A DNA stretch of 64,000 bases from Arthrobacter sunyaminii (GTDB taxonomy: Bacteria; Actinomycetota; Actinomycetes; Actinomycetales; Micrococcaceae), in assembly GCF_018866305.1 (NCBI RefSeq), contig NZ_CP076456.1, forward strand, positions 744,001 to 808,000, in the 5' to 3' direction. Below, piece after piece: positions 46,177 through 55,276 of the stretch. Under the pieces are notes generated by a model. It saw only the letters and a list, made by a program, of their open reading frames with translations. It ran no database searches and was not told the DNA's origin. Both the position numbers and the translations under genes were made by a program. Position 1 is the stretch's first letter. Each line of letters starts with the position of its first letter.

Positions 46177-47439
46177 ATGCTTTCCCCAACCGCCACCGGC
46201 AAGGCTGCGTCCTACGGCGTGCACTCCGAGGTCGGCAAACTCCGCAAGGTCCTGGTCTGCGCGCCGGGTTTGGCCCACGAACGCCTCACGCCCACCAACC
46301 GTGAGGACCTGCTGTTCGATGACGTGATGTGGGTGGAGAACGCCCAGCGCGACCACGCCGACTTCGTCACCCAGATGACCAGCCGCGGCGTCGACGTCGT
46401 CGAACTCCACGACCTACTCGGGCAGACCATGGACATCCCGGAGGCTCGGACCTGGCTGCTGGACCGCAAGATCATCGCCAACCGCGTCGGCCTGGGACTG
46501 GTGGCCGGCACCCGCGCCTACCTCGATTCACTGACCGGAGCGGAACTGGCTCGGATCCTCATCGGCGGGCTCACGACGTCGGACCTTCCCGATGACTACC
46601 TCTCCGGCTACGTCGGTCTGGTCCGGGAATCCACCGGCCGTCCGGAGTACCTGCTGCCGCCGCTGCCGAACACCCTCTACACCCGGGACACCACCTGCTG
46701 GATCGGCGGCGGTCTGACCCTGAACCCGCTGTACTGGCCGGCACGGCACGACGAGACCCTGCTGATGCAGGCCATCTACCGGTTCCATCCGGACTACACC
46801 GGCTCGAAGATCTGGTGGGGTGACGCGGAAAAGGACTGGAGCCAGGCCTACCTGGAGGGCGGCGACGTGATGCCCGTGGGCAACGGCACCGTGCTGCTGG
46901 GCATGGGGGAGCGGACCTCCCGGCAGGCCATCACCCAGCTCGCGCAGGCCCTGTTCAAGGACGAAGCCGCGGAACGGATTGTCGTCGCCGGCATGCCGAA
47001 GCTGCGCGCCGCCATGCACCTGGACACCGTGTTCACCTTCGCCGACCGGGACCTGGCCACCATCCATCCGGCGATCGTGGACGGCATCCACCCCTTCACC
47101 ATTCATCCCTCGGACAAACCCCTGGGCCTGGAAGTGCGCGACGAGCGGGACCGCCGCTTCACGGACGTGGTCGCCGAAGCCATGGGCTACAAGCAACTGC
47201 GCCTGGTGGAGACCGCCGGGGACTACCACGCCACCGAACGCCAGCAGTGGGACAGCGCGAACAATGCCGTCGCCCTGGGGCCGGGTGTGGTGTTCACCTA
47301 CGACCGCAATACCCAGACCAATGCGGCGCTGCGGAACGCCGGCGTCGAGGTGATCCCGATTGTGGGTGCCGAGCTGGGCCGCGGCCGCGGCGGCGGGCAC
47401 TGCATGACCTGCCCGATCATCCGGGACGGGATCGACTAA
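46177..47439 (+). CDS. arcA: arginine deiminase
   Basis: 420 residues, starting at ATG 46177 with AAGGAG seven bases ahead. It hydrolyses L-arginine to citrulline and ammonia, the first step of the deiminase pathway that yields ATP and raises pH. The guanidino-modifying signature is complete: [15 protein letters not shown] at the N-terminus, [38 protein letters not shown] (catalytic His) and [10 protein letters not shown] (nucleophile Cys). The usual partners arcB and arcC are not in the window; an arginine/ornithine-type antiporter is next. A remnant of a second arcA lies at 49183. Confidence 0.96.
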   Translation: MLSPTATGKAASYGVHSEVGKLRKVLVCAPGLAHERLTPTNREDLLFDDVMWVENAQRDHADFVTQMTSRGVDVVELHDLLGQTMDIPEARTWLLDRKIIANRVGLGLVAGTRAYLDSLTGAELARILIGGLTTSDLPDDYLSGYVGLVRESTGRPEYLLPPLPNTLYTRDTTCWIGGGLTLNPLYWPARHDETLLMQAIYRFHPDYTGSKIWWGDAEKDWSQAYLEGGDVMPVGNGTVLLGMGERTSRQAITQLAQALFKDEAAERIVVAGMPKLRAAMHLDTVFTFADRDLATIHPAIVDGIHPFTIHPSDKPLGLEVRDERDRRFTDVVAEAMGYKQLRLVETAGDYHATERQQWDSANNAVALGPGVVFTYDRNTQTNAALRNAGVEVIPIVGAELGRGRGGGHCMTCPIIRDGID

Positions 47440-47440
47440 G

Positions 47441-47590
47441 GGCACGACGACGGCGGGATGCGGCGGCTTGGTGACCGCGCCAACACCCGACACCACCTTG
47501 GACGGGGTCCACGCCTTTCCCCTGCGCGGACCCTTCGGCAACCGCCTCGAGGTGCTGGCCGCCGATTCGGAGCCCGGCGTCTCCTTCTGA
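47441..47590 (+). pseudogene. tail remnant of a VOC/glyoxalase-like gene
   Basis: Directly after the arcA stop one frame reads GVHAFPLRGPFGNRLEVLA and ends EPGVSF-stop at 47588-47590. FPLxGPFGNRLEVL is the typical final strand of vicinal-oxygen-chelate proteins. No start with ribosome site and no upstream part is present, so it is a truncated relic. Confidence 0.45.
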
Positions 47591-47597
47591 GAGAATA

Positions 47598-47678
47598 ATG
47601 GTAAGGCTGCTGACGAAAGAGGATCCCCTGCAGGAAGCGGTGTGCCCCTCCACTGTTGTCTACCCGGTATTGCCTTAG
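47598..47678 (+). pseudogene. 26-residue relic of a variant-LRR N-terminus or leader peptide
   Basis: Small frame ATG 47598 to TAG 47676-47678 reading MVRLLTKEDPLQEAVCPSTV. Its beginning matches the MFIRLLTKENP stretch before the LRR gene at 45723: over 26 aligned bases 21 agree and four of five changes are third-position synonymous. It ends 29 bases before the antiporter start, so it could also serve as a leader. Confidence 0.45.
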
Positions 47679-47707
47679 CAGCCGCCACACCCGATTGGAA
47701 AAGAACC

Positions 47708-49156
47708 ATGTCTAATCCGCCTGCTCCGGGGGAGAAGGCTCCAGCGGCCAAGCTCTCCCTGCTGACCCTCACCACTGTGGTGATTGGGTCCATGGTCGGG
47801 GCCGGGGTGTTTTCCCTGCCCCAGCGCTTCGCCGAGGAAACCGGGGTGTGGGGTGCGCTGGTCGCCTGGCTGATTGCCGGTTCCGGCATGCTGATGCTGG
47901 CCTTTGTGTTCCAGCGGCTGTCCATGCGCAAGCCGGAACTTGATGCGGGGATCTTTGCCTACGCCAAGGCCGGCTTCGGAAACTACGTGGGGTTCTTCTC
48001 CGCAGCGGGTTACTGGGCCAGTGCCTGCGTGGGAAACGTCACCTACTGGGTGCTCACCATGTCCACGCTGGGAGTCTTGTTTCCGCAGTTGGGCGCAGGG
48101 GACACCCTCCTCGCCGTCGTGCTCTCCTCGGCCGGGCTGTGGGGATTCTTCTTCCTGATCAGGCGCGGCATCAGGGAAGCCACGGCCATCAACCGGATCG
48201 TCACGATCGCCAAGGTTGTGCCCATCCTGGTCTTCGTGCTGTTTGCTGTCTTCCTGTTCGACCCCGCCGTCTTCGCGGGAAACCTTACCGGGGCGGACTA
48301 CACGGGGCCGCTGTTCGAACAGGTCAGCAACACGATGCTGGTGACTGTATTCGTTTTCCTCGGTGTTGAAGGTGCCAGCGTGTATTCGCGCCATGCCCGA
48401 CGGCGGGAGGACGTTGGCAGGGCGACCATCCTCGGCTTTCTGAGCGTCTTTGCCATCTTTGCCTCGGTCACGATCGTTTCCTACGGCGTCCTGCCGATGG
48501 AACAGCTCGCCGAGCTGCGCCAACCATCCATGGCGGGCGTCCTGGAATCGGGAGTGGGGACCTGGGGGCTGGTGTTCGTCAGCGCAGGCCTGATCATTTC
48601 GGTGATGGGGGCCTACCTGGCCTGGAGCCTGATGGCAGCGGAGGTCCTGTACGTGGCCGCCACGGAGAAGGACATGCCACGGTTCCTGTCCCGGGTCAGT
48701 GATGACGATGTCCCGGTTAACGCCCTGCTGCTGAGCACCCTGCTCAGCCAGCTGGTTATGGTTATCACCTACTTCTCCGAGGACGCCTTCGACTTCGCCC
48801 TGGACATGACCGCGGTCCTGACGTTGTTTTCCCTCCTTTTCGCGGCCCTCTACGCCCTCAAGCTCGGCTGGAGCGGGGAAACGTATGAAGGAGCCCCGAG
48901 CCGCATCCGGCGGGGCGACCTGACCATTGCCGTCATTGCCACCGTTTACTCGGTGTTCCTGGTCTACGCCGCCGGGCTGCCTCTGGTGCTGCTTTCGATG
49001 ATCTTCTACGCCCCCGCCACCGTCCTGTTCGTGATCGCCCGCCGTGAACAAGGGCAGCGCGTCTTCCGGGGAGGGGAGCTGTTCCTTTTCCTCATTACAT
49101 TGGCAGGAGCCGTTGCAGGTGTGCTCGCCCTGACCCGGGGCTGGATAGAGCTCTGA
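47708..49156 (+). CDS. arcD: APC-family arginine/ornithine antiporter
   Basis: 482 residues from ATG 47708 (GGAAAAG ahead); the open frame begins at 47642 but the earlier part is not membrane-like. The protein has about 12 hydrophobic segments. The first helix carries VVIGSMVGAGVFSLPQ, the glycine-rich substrate loop of basic amino acid/polyamine antiporters, and FVFLGVEGASVYSRHA is the typical helix 6 region. It would exchange arginine for ornithine across the membrane. The symbol is based on its place next to arcA and family resemblance; a lysine or polyamine antiporter is possible. Confidence 0.85.
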   Translation: MSNPPAPGEKAPAAKLSLLTLTTVVIGSMVGAGVFSLPQRFAEETGVWGALVAWLIAGSGMLMLAFVFQRLSMRKPELDAGIFAYAKAGFGNYVGFFSAAGYWASACVGNVTYWVLTMSTLGVLFPQLGAGDTLLAVVLSSAGLWGFFFLIRRGIREATAINRIVTIAKVVPILVFVLFAVFLFDPAVFAGNLTGADYTGPLFEQVSNTMLVTVFVFLGVEGASVYSRHARRREDVGRATILGFLSVFAIFASVTIVSYGVLPMEQLAELRQPSMAGVLESGVGTWGLVFVSAGLIISVMGAYLAWSLMAAEVLYVAATEKDMPRFLSRVSDDDVPVNALLLSTLLSQLVMVITYFSEDAFDFALDMTAVLTLFSLLFAALYALKLGWSGETYEGAPSRIRRGDLTIAVIATVYSVFLVYAAGLPLVLLSMIFYAPATVLFVIARREQGQRVFRGGELFLFLITLAGAVAGVLALTRGWIEL

Positions 49157-49182
49157 GCACAGGACCCGCCGCGTCCTGCGGT

Positions 49183-49278
49183 ATGGACTCGGAGGTGGAC
49201 CGGCTGCGTAAGGTCCTGGTCTGCGCCCGTGCCTGGTCCGTGAACGGCTCACGCCCCGCGCCCACCTGTACGGGCTAA
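49183..49278 (+). pseudogene. arcA: frameshifted remnant of an arcA N-terminus
   Basis: ATG 49183 reads [18 protein letters not shown], closely matching the [16 protein letters not shown] of the intact arcA, then runs to a stop at 49276-49278. In another frame of the same DNA, GAACGGCTCACGCCC encodes ERLTP, the next piece of arcA, so a frameshift broke the copy. Nothing more of arcA follows. Confidence 0.7.
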
Positions 49279-49681
49279 TGGCCGGCGGACGGCAGATAGG
49301 GAGAGCTGCCCGAAACCATTCCCGCGTATAGGCCCTCGCACGGGTAGGCCGCCCGTAGCAGCGGCACCGCCTGCTCACCGGATTCGCGGCTGGCCGGTTC
49401 CATGCGCTCACATCGGCATCAAGTAGTGGCGGAAGTACACAATTAAGCGGGTATTTTTTGCCATTCCCAGCCCCGTGACCCCCCTTCTAGACTCCGGTTA
49501 CGCACATTCACACTCGCAACTGTTGGGCAATCACCGTAAACCTCAGCACAGACGGCTTAGGGCTATTACGGCGTTTGCGCTTCCTTCGTTTCGGCACGGC
49601 ACCACTGAGGCCGGCGCGCTCTTACCCTGCATACGGTGATGCCTCAAATCACTCGGCACCGCCGCAAATTGAGGAGCTTGT
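49279..49681. other. intergenic region before the GH3 gene
   Basis: About 400 bases with no gene. It must hold the promoter of the secreted glycosidase; I could not define -35/-10 elements or an operator. GAGGAG lies six bases before the ATG at 49682. Confidence 0.45.
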
Positions 49682-52600
49682 ATGTTCAGATTAAAACGCC
49701 GCACGGCGCGCCGGTACGGATTGGTGGCCTTTTTGGGGCTATTCGCCGTGACCGGTTTTCTTCCCTCGGCGGTGGGTGCCGACGACGTCGCACCGCTGCA
49801 GGCTGATCCTTCCTATACGGTCCAGCCGCCCCCTTTCACGGATATCGCGGGGGATCCGTTTGAAGCGGACATCCTGTTTATTGCCGCCAACGGCATCACC
49901 ACTGGTTTTCCGGACGGCACATATCGGCCGCTGGCGCCTGTTGCCCGTGATGCGATGGCCGCTTTCATTTACCGGCTGGCGGGGCAACCGTATTTCGAGG
50001 CACCGGCCACCTCGCCGTTTACCGATATCACGCCGCAAACAGCGTTCTACAAGGAAATTACGTGGCTTGCCTCGACCCGCATCACCACCGGCTACCCGGA
50101 CGGCACCTTTCGCCCGCTGACCCCGGTTGCCAGGGACATGATGGCGGCGTTCATGCACCGCTACAGCGGCACCTACTGCAGCATTGAGGCGGCACGGGAT
50201 TTCCCGGCGCCCACTACGCCGCCGTTCACCGATGTGCCGGTGGACCTGCAGTTCGCCACGGACATTGCCTGGATGAAGGAGGCGGGGATCTCCACCGGTT
50301 GGCCGGACGGCACCTATCGGCCGTTCCTTCCGGTGGCACGGAATGCGATGGCTGCCTTCATGGAACGGCTGGACAGGTACAACGGCAGCCAGGGCGGCTG
50401 TAATCCGCCGGTCCCGGCGGGCAATCCGTGGCTGGGCAGCGACGAGGACGCCCTCACCCGGGCCTATTGGGCCACCGCCGCGATGAACCTGGAGCAGAAG
50501 GTCGGATACCTGGTCCAGTCTGGCGGCACCGGAGTCCCCGAATTCGGTCTGCCACCGATCCGGGGCAAGGACGGCTGCTGCGGCCTGGCCCTGGAGACCG
50601 GTCCGTCCACCGCATTGCCGGTTGGCGTGGGTCTGGCCTCCACCTTCGATCCCACTCTGGCCCGCGCCTACGGCGCGGTAGGCGGAGAGGAAGCCCGCGC
50701 CGTCGGCTTCAATTCGATTGCCGGGCCCACCATGGACTTGGTCAACACCCCCTTCAACGGACGCATGTGGGAGGACCTGGGCGAAGACCCCATGTTGAGC
50801 GGAGACACAGCGGCGTCACAGGTGATCGGCGAACAGGGGCCCGACATCATAGCCCTGCCCAAGCACTACAACCTGAACAACTTTGAATCCCGCCGGGGCG
50901 ACGTCAATGTGCTCATTGACGAGCGGCCGCTTCTGGAGACCTACAGCCGTAACTGGGAAAACGTTGTGGTGAACGGAAACGCGGGGTCCGTCATGTGCGC
51001 GTTCAACCAGGTGAACTCCGAGTACTCGTGCGGCAATGACCTGCTGTTGAACCAGATCCTCAAGGGCAGGCTGGGGTTCCAAGGTTTTGTCAGCTCGGAC
51101 TTCAACGCGGCCCATGCGTTCTCCGACTACGCGAACGGGCTGGACGTTGCCGGTCCCGGGACCGAGTTCTCCGGGCCAGCCCTGACCGCAGCCGTCGAGG
51201 CCGGCGAGGTTTCCGAACTGCGGGTCACCGACGCCGCGCGCCGCGTGGCCTACGCCATGTTCGAGAACGGCATCATCGACAACCCGCCGGTGAACTCCTT
51301 TGTGAATCCGCAGCCAACGGACGTTGCAATTCCGGACAACATGCTGGCAGCCCATGATGCGATCGCTGAGGAGGTGGCCGAAAATGCCATTGTCCTGCTG
51401 AAGAACAGCGGTGATGCTCTTCCGCTGGTCAACGCCGACACCTCCTCGGTGGCTGTCATCGGGTCCGATGCAGACTGGTATATCGACGGCGGCGGCTCGG
51501 GCGCGGTCCAGAACCCGGCGCAGCTGACCACCATCCTGGACGGCATCACCGCCCGGGCCACGGGTGCCACCGTCACCCAGTCTCCGGGAACTGACCCGGT
51601 GTCGCTGGCGGATACGGTTCCCGGACCGTTCCCGATGCCGAGCGACGTGCTCACGAACGTCAATGCCGAGTACCGGCTGGGCGTGGACAATTTCATCGGA
51701 GAAACCACACTGGCTCGTTCCGAGCGTCAGGTAAACCTGCGGACCGGCATTTCCGCGGACGTCATTAACACATCGCAGGTCCCCGGGATCGGCGGCCAGC
51801 TGGCTACGCAACCCATGTCGGCGGTCTGGACCGGAACGATCGTGCCGCCGTCCACGGGAACCTACACGCTCACCCTTACCCACCTGGGCACCGCACGGCT
51901 CTACGTCAACGGAACAGAGGTCATCAACGAACCCGCGGATACCTTGTTGACGGATGAGGTAACGGTGGACCTGACGGCCGGAACCAGTGTCCCGGTGCGG
52001 GTGGAATACACCACTGACGCGCCGAACCAGTTCAACGGCGGGCTCAATGACCAGCCGGGCGCCATCGCCCGGCTGGGTTGGACTCCGCCCGAGGGCGTGG
52101 TGGCACCGAGCATCACCGCCGCTGCGCAGGCGGCGGCGGCGGCCGACGTTGCCGTTGTGGTGGCCCGGGACTACACCGGAGAGGGAGCGGACCGCGGTTC
52201 GCTGGTGCTGCCGCAGAACCAGGATGCCCTGATCAGCGCGGTAGTGGCAGCCAACCCGAACACCGTCGTCGTGCTGGCCACCAGCGGACCGGTGACCATG
52301 CCCTGGATCGGCGACGTGCCTGCGGTCCTGGAAGCCTGGTACGCCGGGCAGGCCCAGGGACGGGCCGTCGCCTCGGTGCTCTACGGAGACGTGAATCCGT
52401 CCGGGAAGCTTCCGGTCACGTTCCCGGTCAGTGATGAGCAGGCCACCACTGTGGGGCCGTCAAACCCGTTCGACATCTTTGACGTGGTGAGCCCCACGGT
52501 GGAGTACACCAACGGCGTGTTTGTCGGGTACAAGAATTATGTGACCCAGGGTGCGGTTCCGCTGTTCCCCTTTGGCCACGGGCTCTCCTACACATCGTTC

Positions 52601-52951
52601 GGCTACCGCAACCTCTCCACGCCCGCCGTGGTGGATGCGGACGATCCGAGCGGGAACGTGTCGGTGCAGATATCGAACCTGGGTACCCGAACCGGTCAGG
52701 AAACCGTGCAGGTATACGTCGGCAATCTTCCCGGTGAGGAACCGACGCCGGCCCGACAGCTGGCAGGGTACGGCAGCATCACCCTCCCGCCCGGCGGGGT
52801 GGGAACGGTAAACATCGAACTGGATCCGCGGTCGCTCCAGTACTGGGACGACGAAGCAGATGACTTCGTCACCCCCACCGGGCCCGTGGCCATTTACGTG
52901 GGCCGCTCCGTCTCGGACACCCGCCTCATTGGGCAGGTGACCGTGCAGTAG
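49682..52951 (+). CDS. secreted SLH-anchored GH3 glycosidase with PA14-like insert
   Basis: 1089 residues. Signal peptide: basic MFRLKRRTARR, hydrophobic core, cut near AVGA-DD. Three S-layer-homology-type repeats follow (about 51-240), each with FxDI/V, GITTGFPDGTYRPLxPVAR and MAAFM. The GH3 TIM barrel runs about 255-530: KHYNLNNFESRRGD and GFVSSDFNAAHAF, whose Asp (about 470) is the expected nucleophile. The second GH3 domain starts with AENAIVLLKNSGDALPL; inside it lies a PA14-like module (SAVWTGTIVPPSTGTYTLTL, about 715-800). DYTGEGADRGSLVLPQNQ and FPFGHGLSYTSFGY are GH3 features, and an Fn3-like domain ends the chain. It hydrolyses beta-linked sugars at the cell surface. The SLH repeats probably bind cell-wall polymers. 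Confidence 0.92.
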   Translation: MFRLKRRTARRYGLVAFLGLFAVTGFLPSAVGADDVAPLQADPSYTVQPPPFTDIAGDPFEADILFIAANGITTGFPDGTYRPLAPVARDAMAAFIYRLAGQPYFEAPATSPFTDITPQTAFYKEITWLASTRITTGYPDGTFRPLTPVARDMMAAFMHRYSGTYCSIEAARDFPAPTTPPFTDVPVDLQFATDIAWMKEAGISTGWPDGTYRPFLPVARNAMAAFMERLDRYNGSQGGCNPPVPAGNPWLGSDEDALTRAYWATAAMNLEQKVGYLVQSGGTGVPEFGLPPIRGKDGCCGLALETGPSTALPVGVGLASTFDPTLARAYGAVGGEEARAVGFNSIAGPTMDLVNTPFNGRMWEDLGEDPMLSGDTAASQVIGEQGPDIIALPKHYNLNNFESRRGDVNVLIDERPLLETYSRNWENVVVNGNAGSVMCAFNQVNSEYSCGNDLLLNQILKGRLGFQGFVSSDFNAAHAFSDYANGLDVAGPGTEFSGPALTAAVEAGEVSELRVTDAARRVAYAMFENGIIDNPPVNSFVNPQPTDVAIPDNMLAAHDAIAEEVAENAIVLLKNSGDALPLVNADTSSVAVIGSDADWYIDGGGSGAVQNPAQLTTILDGITARATGATVTQSPGTDPVSLADTVPGPFPMPSDVLTNVNAEYRLGVDNFIGETTLARSERQVNLRTGISADVINTSQVPGIGGQLATQPMSAVWTGTIVPPSTGTYTLTLTHLGTARLYVNGTEVINEPADTLLTDEVTVDLTAGTSVPVRVEYTTDAPNQFNGGLNDQPGAIARLGWTPPEGVVAPSITAAAQAAAAADVAVVVARDYTGEGADRGSLVLPQNQDALISAVVAANPNTVVVLATSGPVTMPWIGDVPAVLEAWYAGQAQGRAVASVLYGDVNPSGKLPVTFPVSDEQATTVGPSNPFDIFDVVSPTVEYTNGVFVGYKNYVTQGAVPLFPFGHGLSYTSFGYRNLSTPAVVDADDPSGNVSVQISNLGTRTGQETVQVYVGNLPGEEPTPARQLAGYGSITLPPGGVGTVNIELDPRSLQYWDDEADDFVTPTGPVAIYVGRSVSDTRLIGQVTVQ

Positions 52952-52982
52952 TAGGCACAATGCAGTAGCAGGCAGCAAATGA

Positions 52983-53014
52983 GGTGGAGCCCGGGGAATC
53001 TCGCGGGCTCCACC
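52983..53014. terminator. 11-bp stem terminator between convergent genes
   Basis: GGTGGAGCCCG (52983-52993) pairs perfectly with CGGGCTCCACC (53004-53014) around a 10-base loop, between the GH3 stop at 52951 and the opposing hydrolase stop at 53084. Confidence 0.8.
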
Positions 53015-53083
53015 CATGTCCGGGATGGCCAATATGGAGTCGCCCGAAAGCGCGGACGGGATGCTAGCCGCGGCAGCCACCGC

Positions 53084-54265
53084 CTAGGACTCCACAATCT
53101 CCCGCAGCGCGTCGATGATCCGCGTGGCCCGCACGTCATCACCGGCTTCCATCCAGTTGGTCAGAAACGCAAAGCTCAGCCCCAGCGAAGGTTCGGCAAA
53201 TGCCACCTGCCCGCCCGCGCCGTCGTGCCCGAATCCGTCGGGGGAAACGTAGCGCCGCGCCGCCGAATCAAGCTGGAACCCGGCGCCCCACCGCGGCCAC
53301 GGCGCAGCGGCGGCAAACACGGGGGAGCCTTCGCTGCGCACGTCCACAGCCCGCTTGAGGACGCCGGGATCCAGCCGGCGGGTGGCGGCGGTGTCATGGA
53401 CAACCGAGGACCACGCCGCTGACAACCCGTGAGCCGTGGCAACCGCGCCGGCCCCGGGCAACTGAGCCGCCCGGACGTCGGAGCGGTTGAAGCCCGCATC
53501 GTCACCCACCAGTTCCTGCGGGAAGGCACTGCCCAGGGTCAGGGCCCGGGCCGGCCAGTCCGGAACGCCCGGCTGCCGTGCCGCCTGCTGGGACCGGACC
53601 ATTTCCTGCAGGGTTGCGCCTGCTTCAAGATGGGCAATGTCGCCCTGCTGATCCTCCGGCACGCCGAGCTGCAGCCGCGCCATCAACGGATCAGCCAGGG
53701 TTTCGTGCATGAACTCTCCGGGAGTTTGCCCGGTGGTCCGGCGGATGATTTCCCCGGACAGCCACCCGTGCGTGAGGGCATGGTATCCGTAGCCCGTTCC
53801 CGGTTCCCACAGGGGTTCCTGCTCAGCGAGCAGCCGGGTCATTTCCTCCCAGTTCAGCGCCTGCGCCAGATCAACGGATTCACGCGGCGCAGACACCCCC
53901 GCGCGGTGGGCCAGCACATCTCCCACGGTCACCGTGTTTTTGCCGTGCACGCCAAACTCCGGCCAGAGGTCAGCCAGCGGCAGGTCGTAGTCCAGCCGCC
54001 CGGATTCAACCAGCCGTGCCGCAAGGACGGCCATGATGCCCTTGGTGCAGGAAAAAATCACGGTGGACGTGTCGCTGGTCCAGGGAACCGAGCTGCGCGC
54101 GTCTGCCATCCCGCCCCACAGATCGACCACCAGTTCTCCCTGGTGATGCACCGCCAGGGCTGCACCCATACGGGGCCTTCCGCGGAAGGCGGCAGCGAAG
54201 GCATCCCGGACCGGCAGGAAACGCGTCTCGAAGGTGCCGTGGATGCCTGACGGGTCGCCGCTCAT
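53084..54265 (-). CDS. serine hydrolase of the beta-lactamase class C/esterase fold
   Basis: 393 residues from ATG 54265, overlapping the upstream stop (ATGA). The active site is IFSCTKGIMAVL (SxxK with Ser and Lys), GYHALTHGWLSGEI supplies the Tyr, and FGHDGAGG near the end takes the place of the KTG box. This family includes esterases and D-amino-acid peptidases as well as beta-lactamases; there is no signal peptide, so an intracellular esterase is likely. As last gene of the sugar operon it may remove acyl groups from the imported carbohydrate. Confidence 0.85.
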   Translation of the reverse strand: MSGDPSGIHGTFETRFLPVRDAFAAAFRGRPRMGAALAVHHQGELVVDLWGGMADARSSVPWTSDTSTVIFSCTKGIMAVLAARLVESGRLDYDLPLADLWPEFGVHGKNTVTVGDVLAHRAGVSAPRESVDLAQALNWEEMTRLLAEQEPLWEPGTGYGYHALTHGWLSGEIIRRTTGQTPGEFMHETLADPLMARLQLGVPEDQQGDIAHLEAGATLQEMVRSQQAARQPGVPDWPARALTLGSAFPQELVGDDAGFNRSDVRAAQLPGAGAVATAHGLSAAWSSVVHDTAATRRLDPGVLKRAVDVRSEGSPVFAAAAPWPRWGAGFQLDSAARRYVSPDGFGHDGAGGQVAFAEPSLGLSFAFLTNWMEAGDDVRATRIIDALREIVES

Positions 54266-55236
54266 GCGTGAATCCCGGCCGGCGCGAGGCACAGGCTGCC
54301 GTCCGGTGCCCATTCCAGGGGGAGGGGATCCGAAATGCCGCTGATGAACGTACCCTCGGCGTCGACGTTTTCAAAAGCGAGCAGCACCCACTGACCCTCA
54401 CGGTTGCGCACTGCGCGTCCGGCGTAGAACTCCTCGCTTGTCAGGCGGGTGGCGGAGGAAATGTCCAGGGGATGTTCCAGCCGATCCGTGGCCAGGGGCA
54501 GCGCCCAGATGCCGCCCTGCACTCCCTCGGCTTCGCGCTCACCGGCAAGGTGGGCCGTGTCGCAGGAGAACAGGAGCACATGCCGGTCCTCGATGGTCAC
54601 CAGCTGAAGCACCTCGAGGTGGGCAAAGCCAGCGCCGGGTTCGCTCAGCGGAGGCTGGACGGTCCAGTTCCGCAGGTCGGCAGACGTGGCGTGCCCGACG
54701 ACGCCGCGGTCCCGCCCGGTGCCGACCACTGCCCGGGCGGTTACCAGCATGTGCCAGAGCCCTGCCGAGTCACGGTGGATCCACGGGTCCCGCCAGGCTT
54801 CCTCATGCCAGGTGCCGTCGCCGAGGGTTTCATACCAGCGGGGATCGGCGGGAACGTGCAGCGCGGATTTGGACCAGGTGAACAGATCGGGGGAGGAGGC
54901 ATGGCCGATGCTTTCCACATTCGTGATCCGCTCCGGATGCAGGAACCGGGTGCCGGTGTAGAACATGTGCCAGGCGCCGTCGTCGTCCTGAACCACGCTG
55001 CCGGTCCACGTGGCACTGGAATCGAAGTCCGCGGCCCCGCCCGGCTCAAGGACCACTCCGTGGTCGACCCACGTTGAAAGATCATCCGAGGTGGCAAGGC
55101 CGATCCGTGCGTTCCGGTGGCGAAGGCCAGGGTCTGCCAGTGACCGGGGCGCATGCAGATAGTAGAGGTGGTGCGTCTCGCCGTCGTCGGCATGCCAGAA
55201 ATCCCAGACCCAGTGGTCGGTGAGGGCAAAGCTCAT
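54262..55236 (-). CDS. GH32-like five-bladed beta-propeller glycosidase
   Basis: 324 residues, ATG 55236 with AAGGA ten bases ahead. Propeller strands with WVWDFWHADD at the N-terminus (Asp where GH32/GH68 have the nucleophile), SATWTGSVVQDDDGAWHMFYTG, then EEAWRDPWIHRD, the RDP box, and a later Glu-rich strand (FAHLEVLQL). These suggest a retaining fructosidase-type enzyme, but GH43 or GH62-like activity is possible. No signal peptide: it would act on a sugar taken up by the ABC transporter encoded upstream. Confidence 0.78.
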   Translation of the reverse strand: MSFALTDHWVWDFWHADDGETHHLYYLHAPRSLADPGLRHRNARIGLATSDDLSTWVDHGVVLEPGGAADFDSSATWTGSVVQDDDGAWHMFYTGTRFLHPERITNVESIGHASSPDLFTWSKSALHVPADPRWYETLGDGTWHEEAWRDPWIHRDSAGLWHMLVTARAVVGTGRDRGVVGHATSADLRNWTVQPPLSEPGAGFAHLEVLQLVTIEDRHVLLFSCDTAHLAGEREAEGVQGGIWALPLATDRLEHPLDISSATRLTSEEFYAGRAVRNREGQWVLLAFENVDAEGTFISGISDPLPLEWAPDGSLCLAPAGIHA

Positions 55237-55276
55237 GGTGCGTGGTCCTTAATCGGAGACTGGAGGCGTTGCGGAG

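Noticed and set aside
47675..49411. Long minus-strand frame across the antiporter gene
   Set aside because: Sequence is Gly/Gln/His-rich without motifs; the plus strand encodes a clear 12-segment membrane protein.
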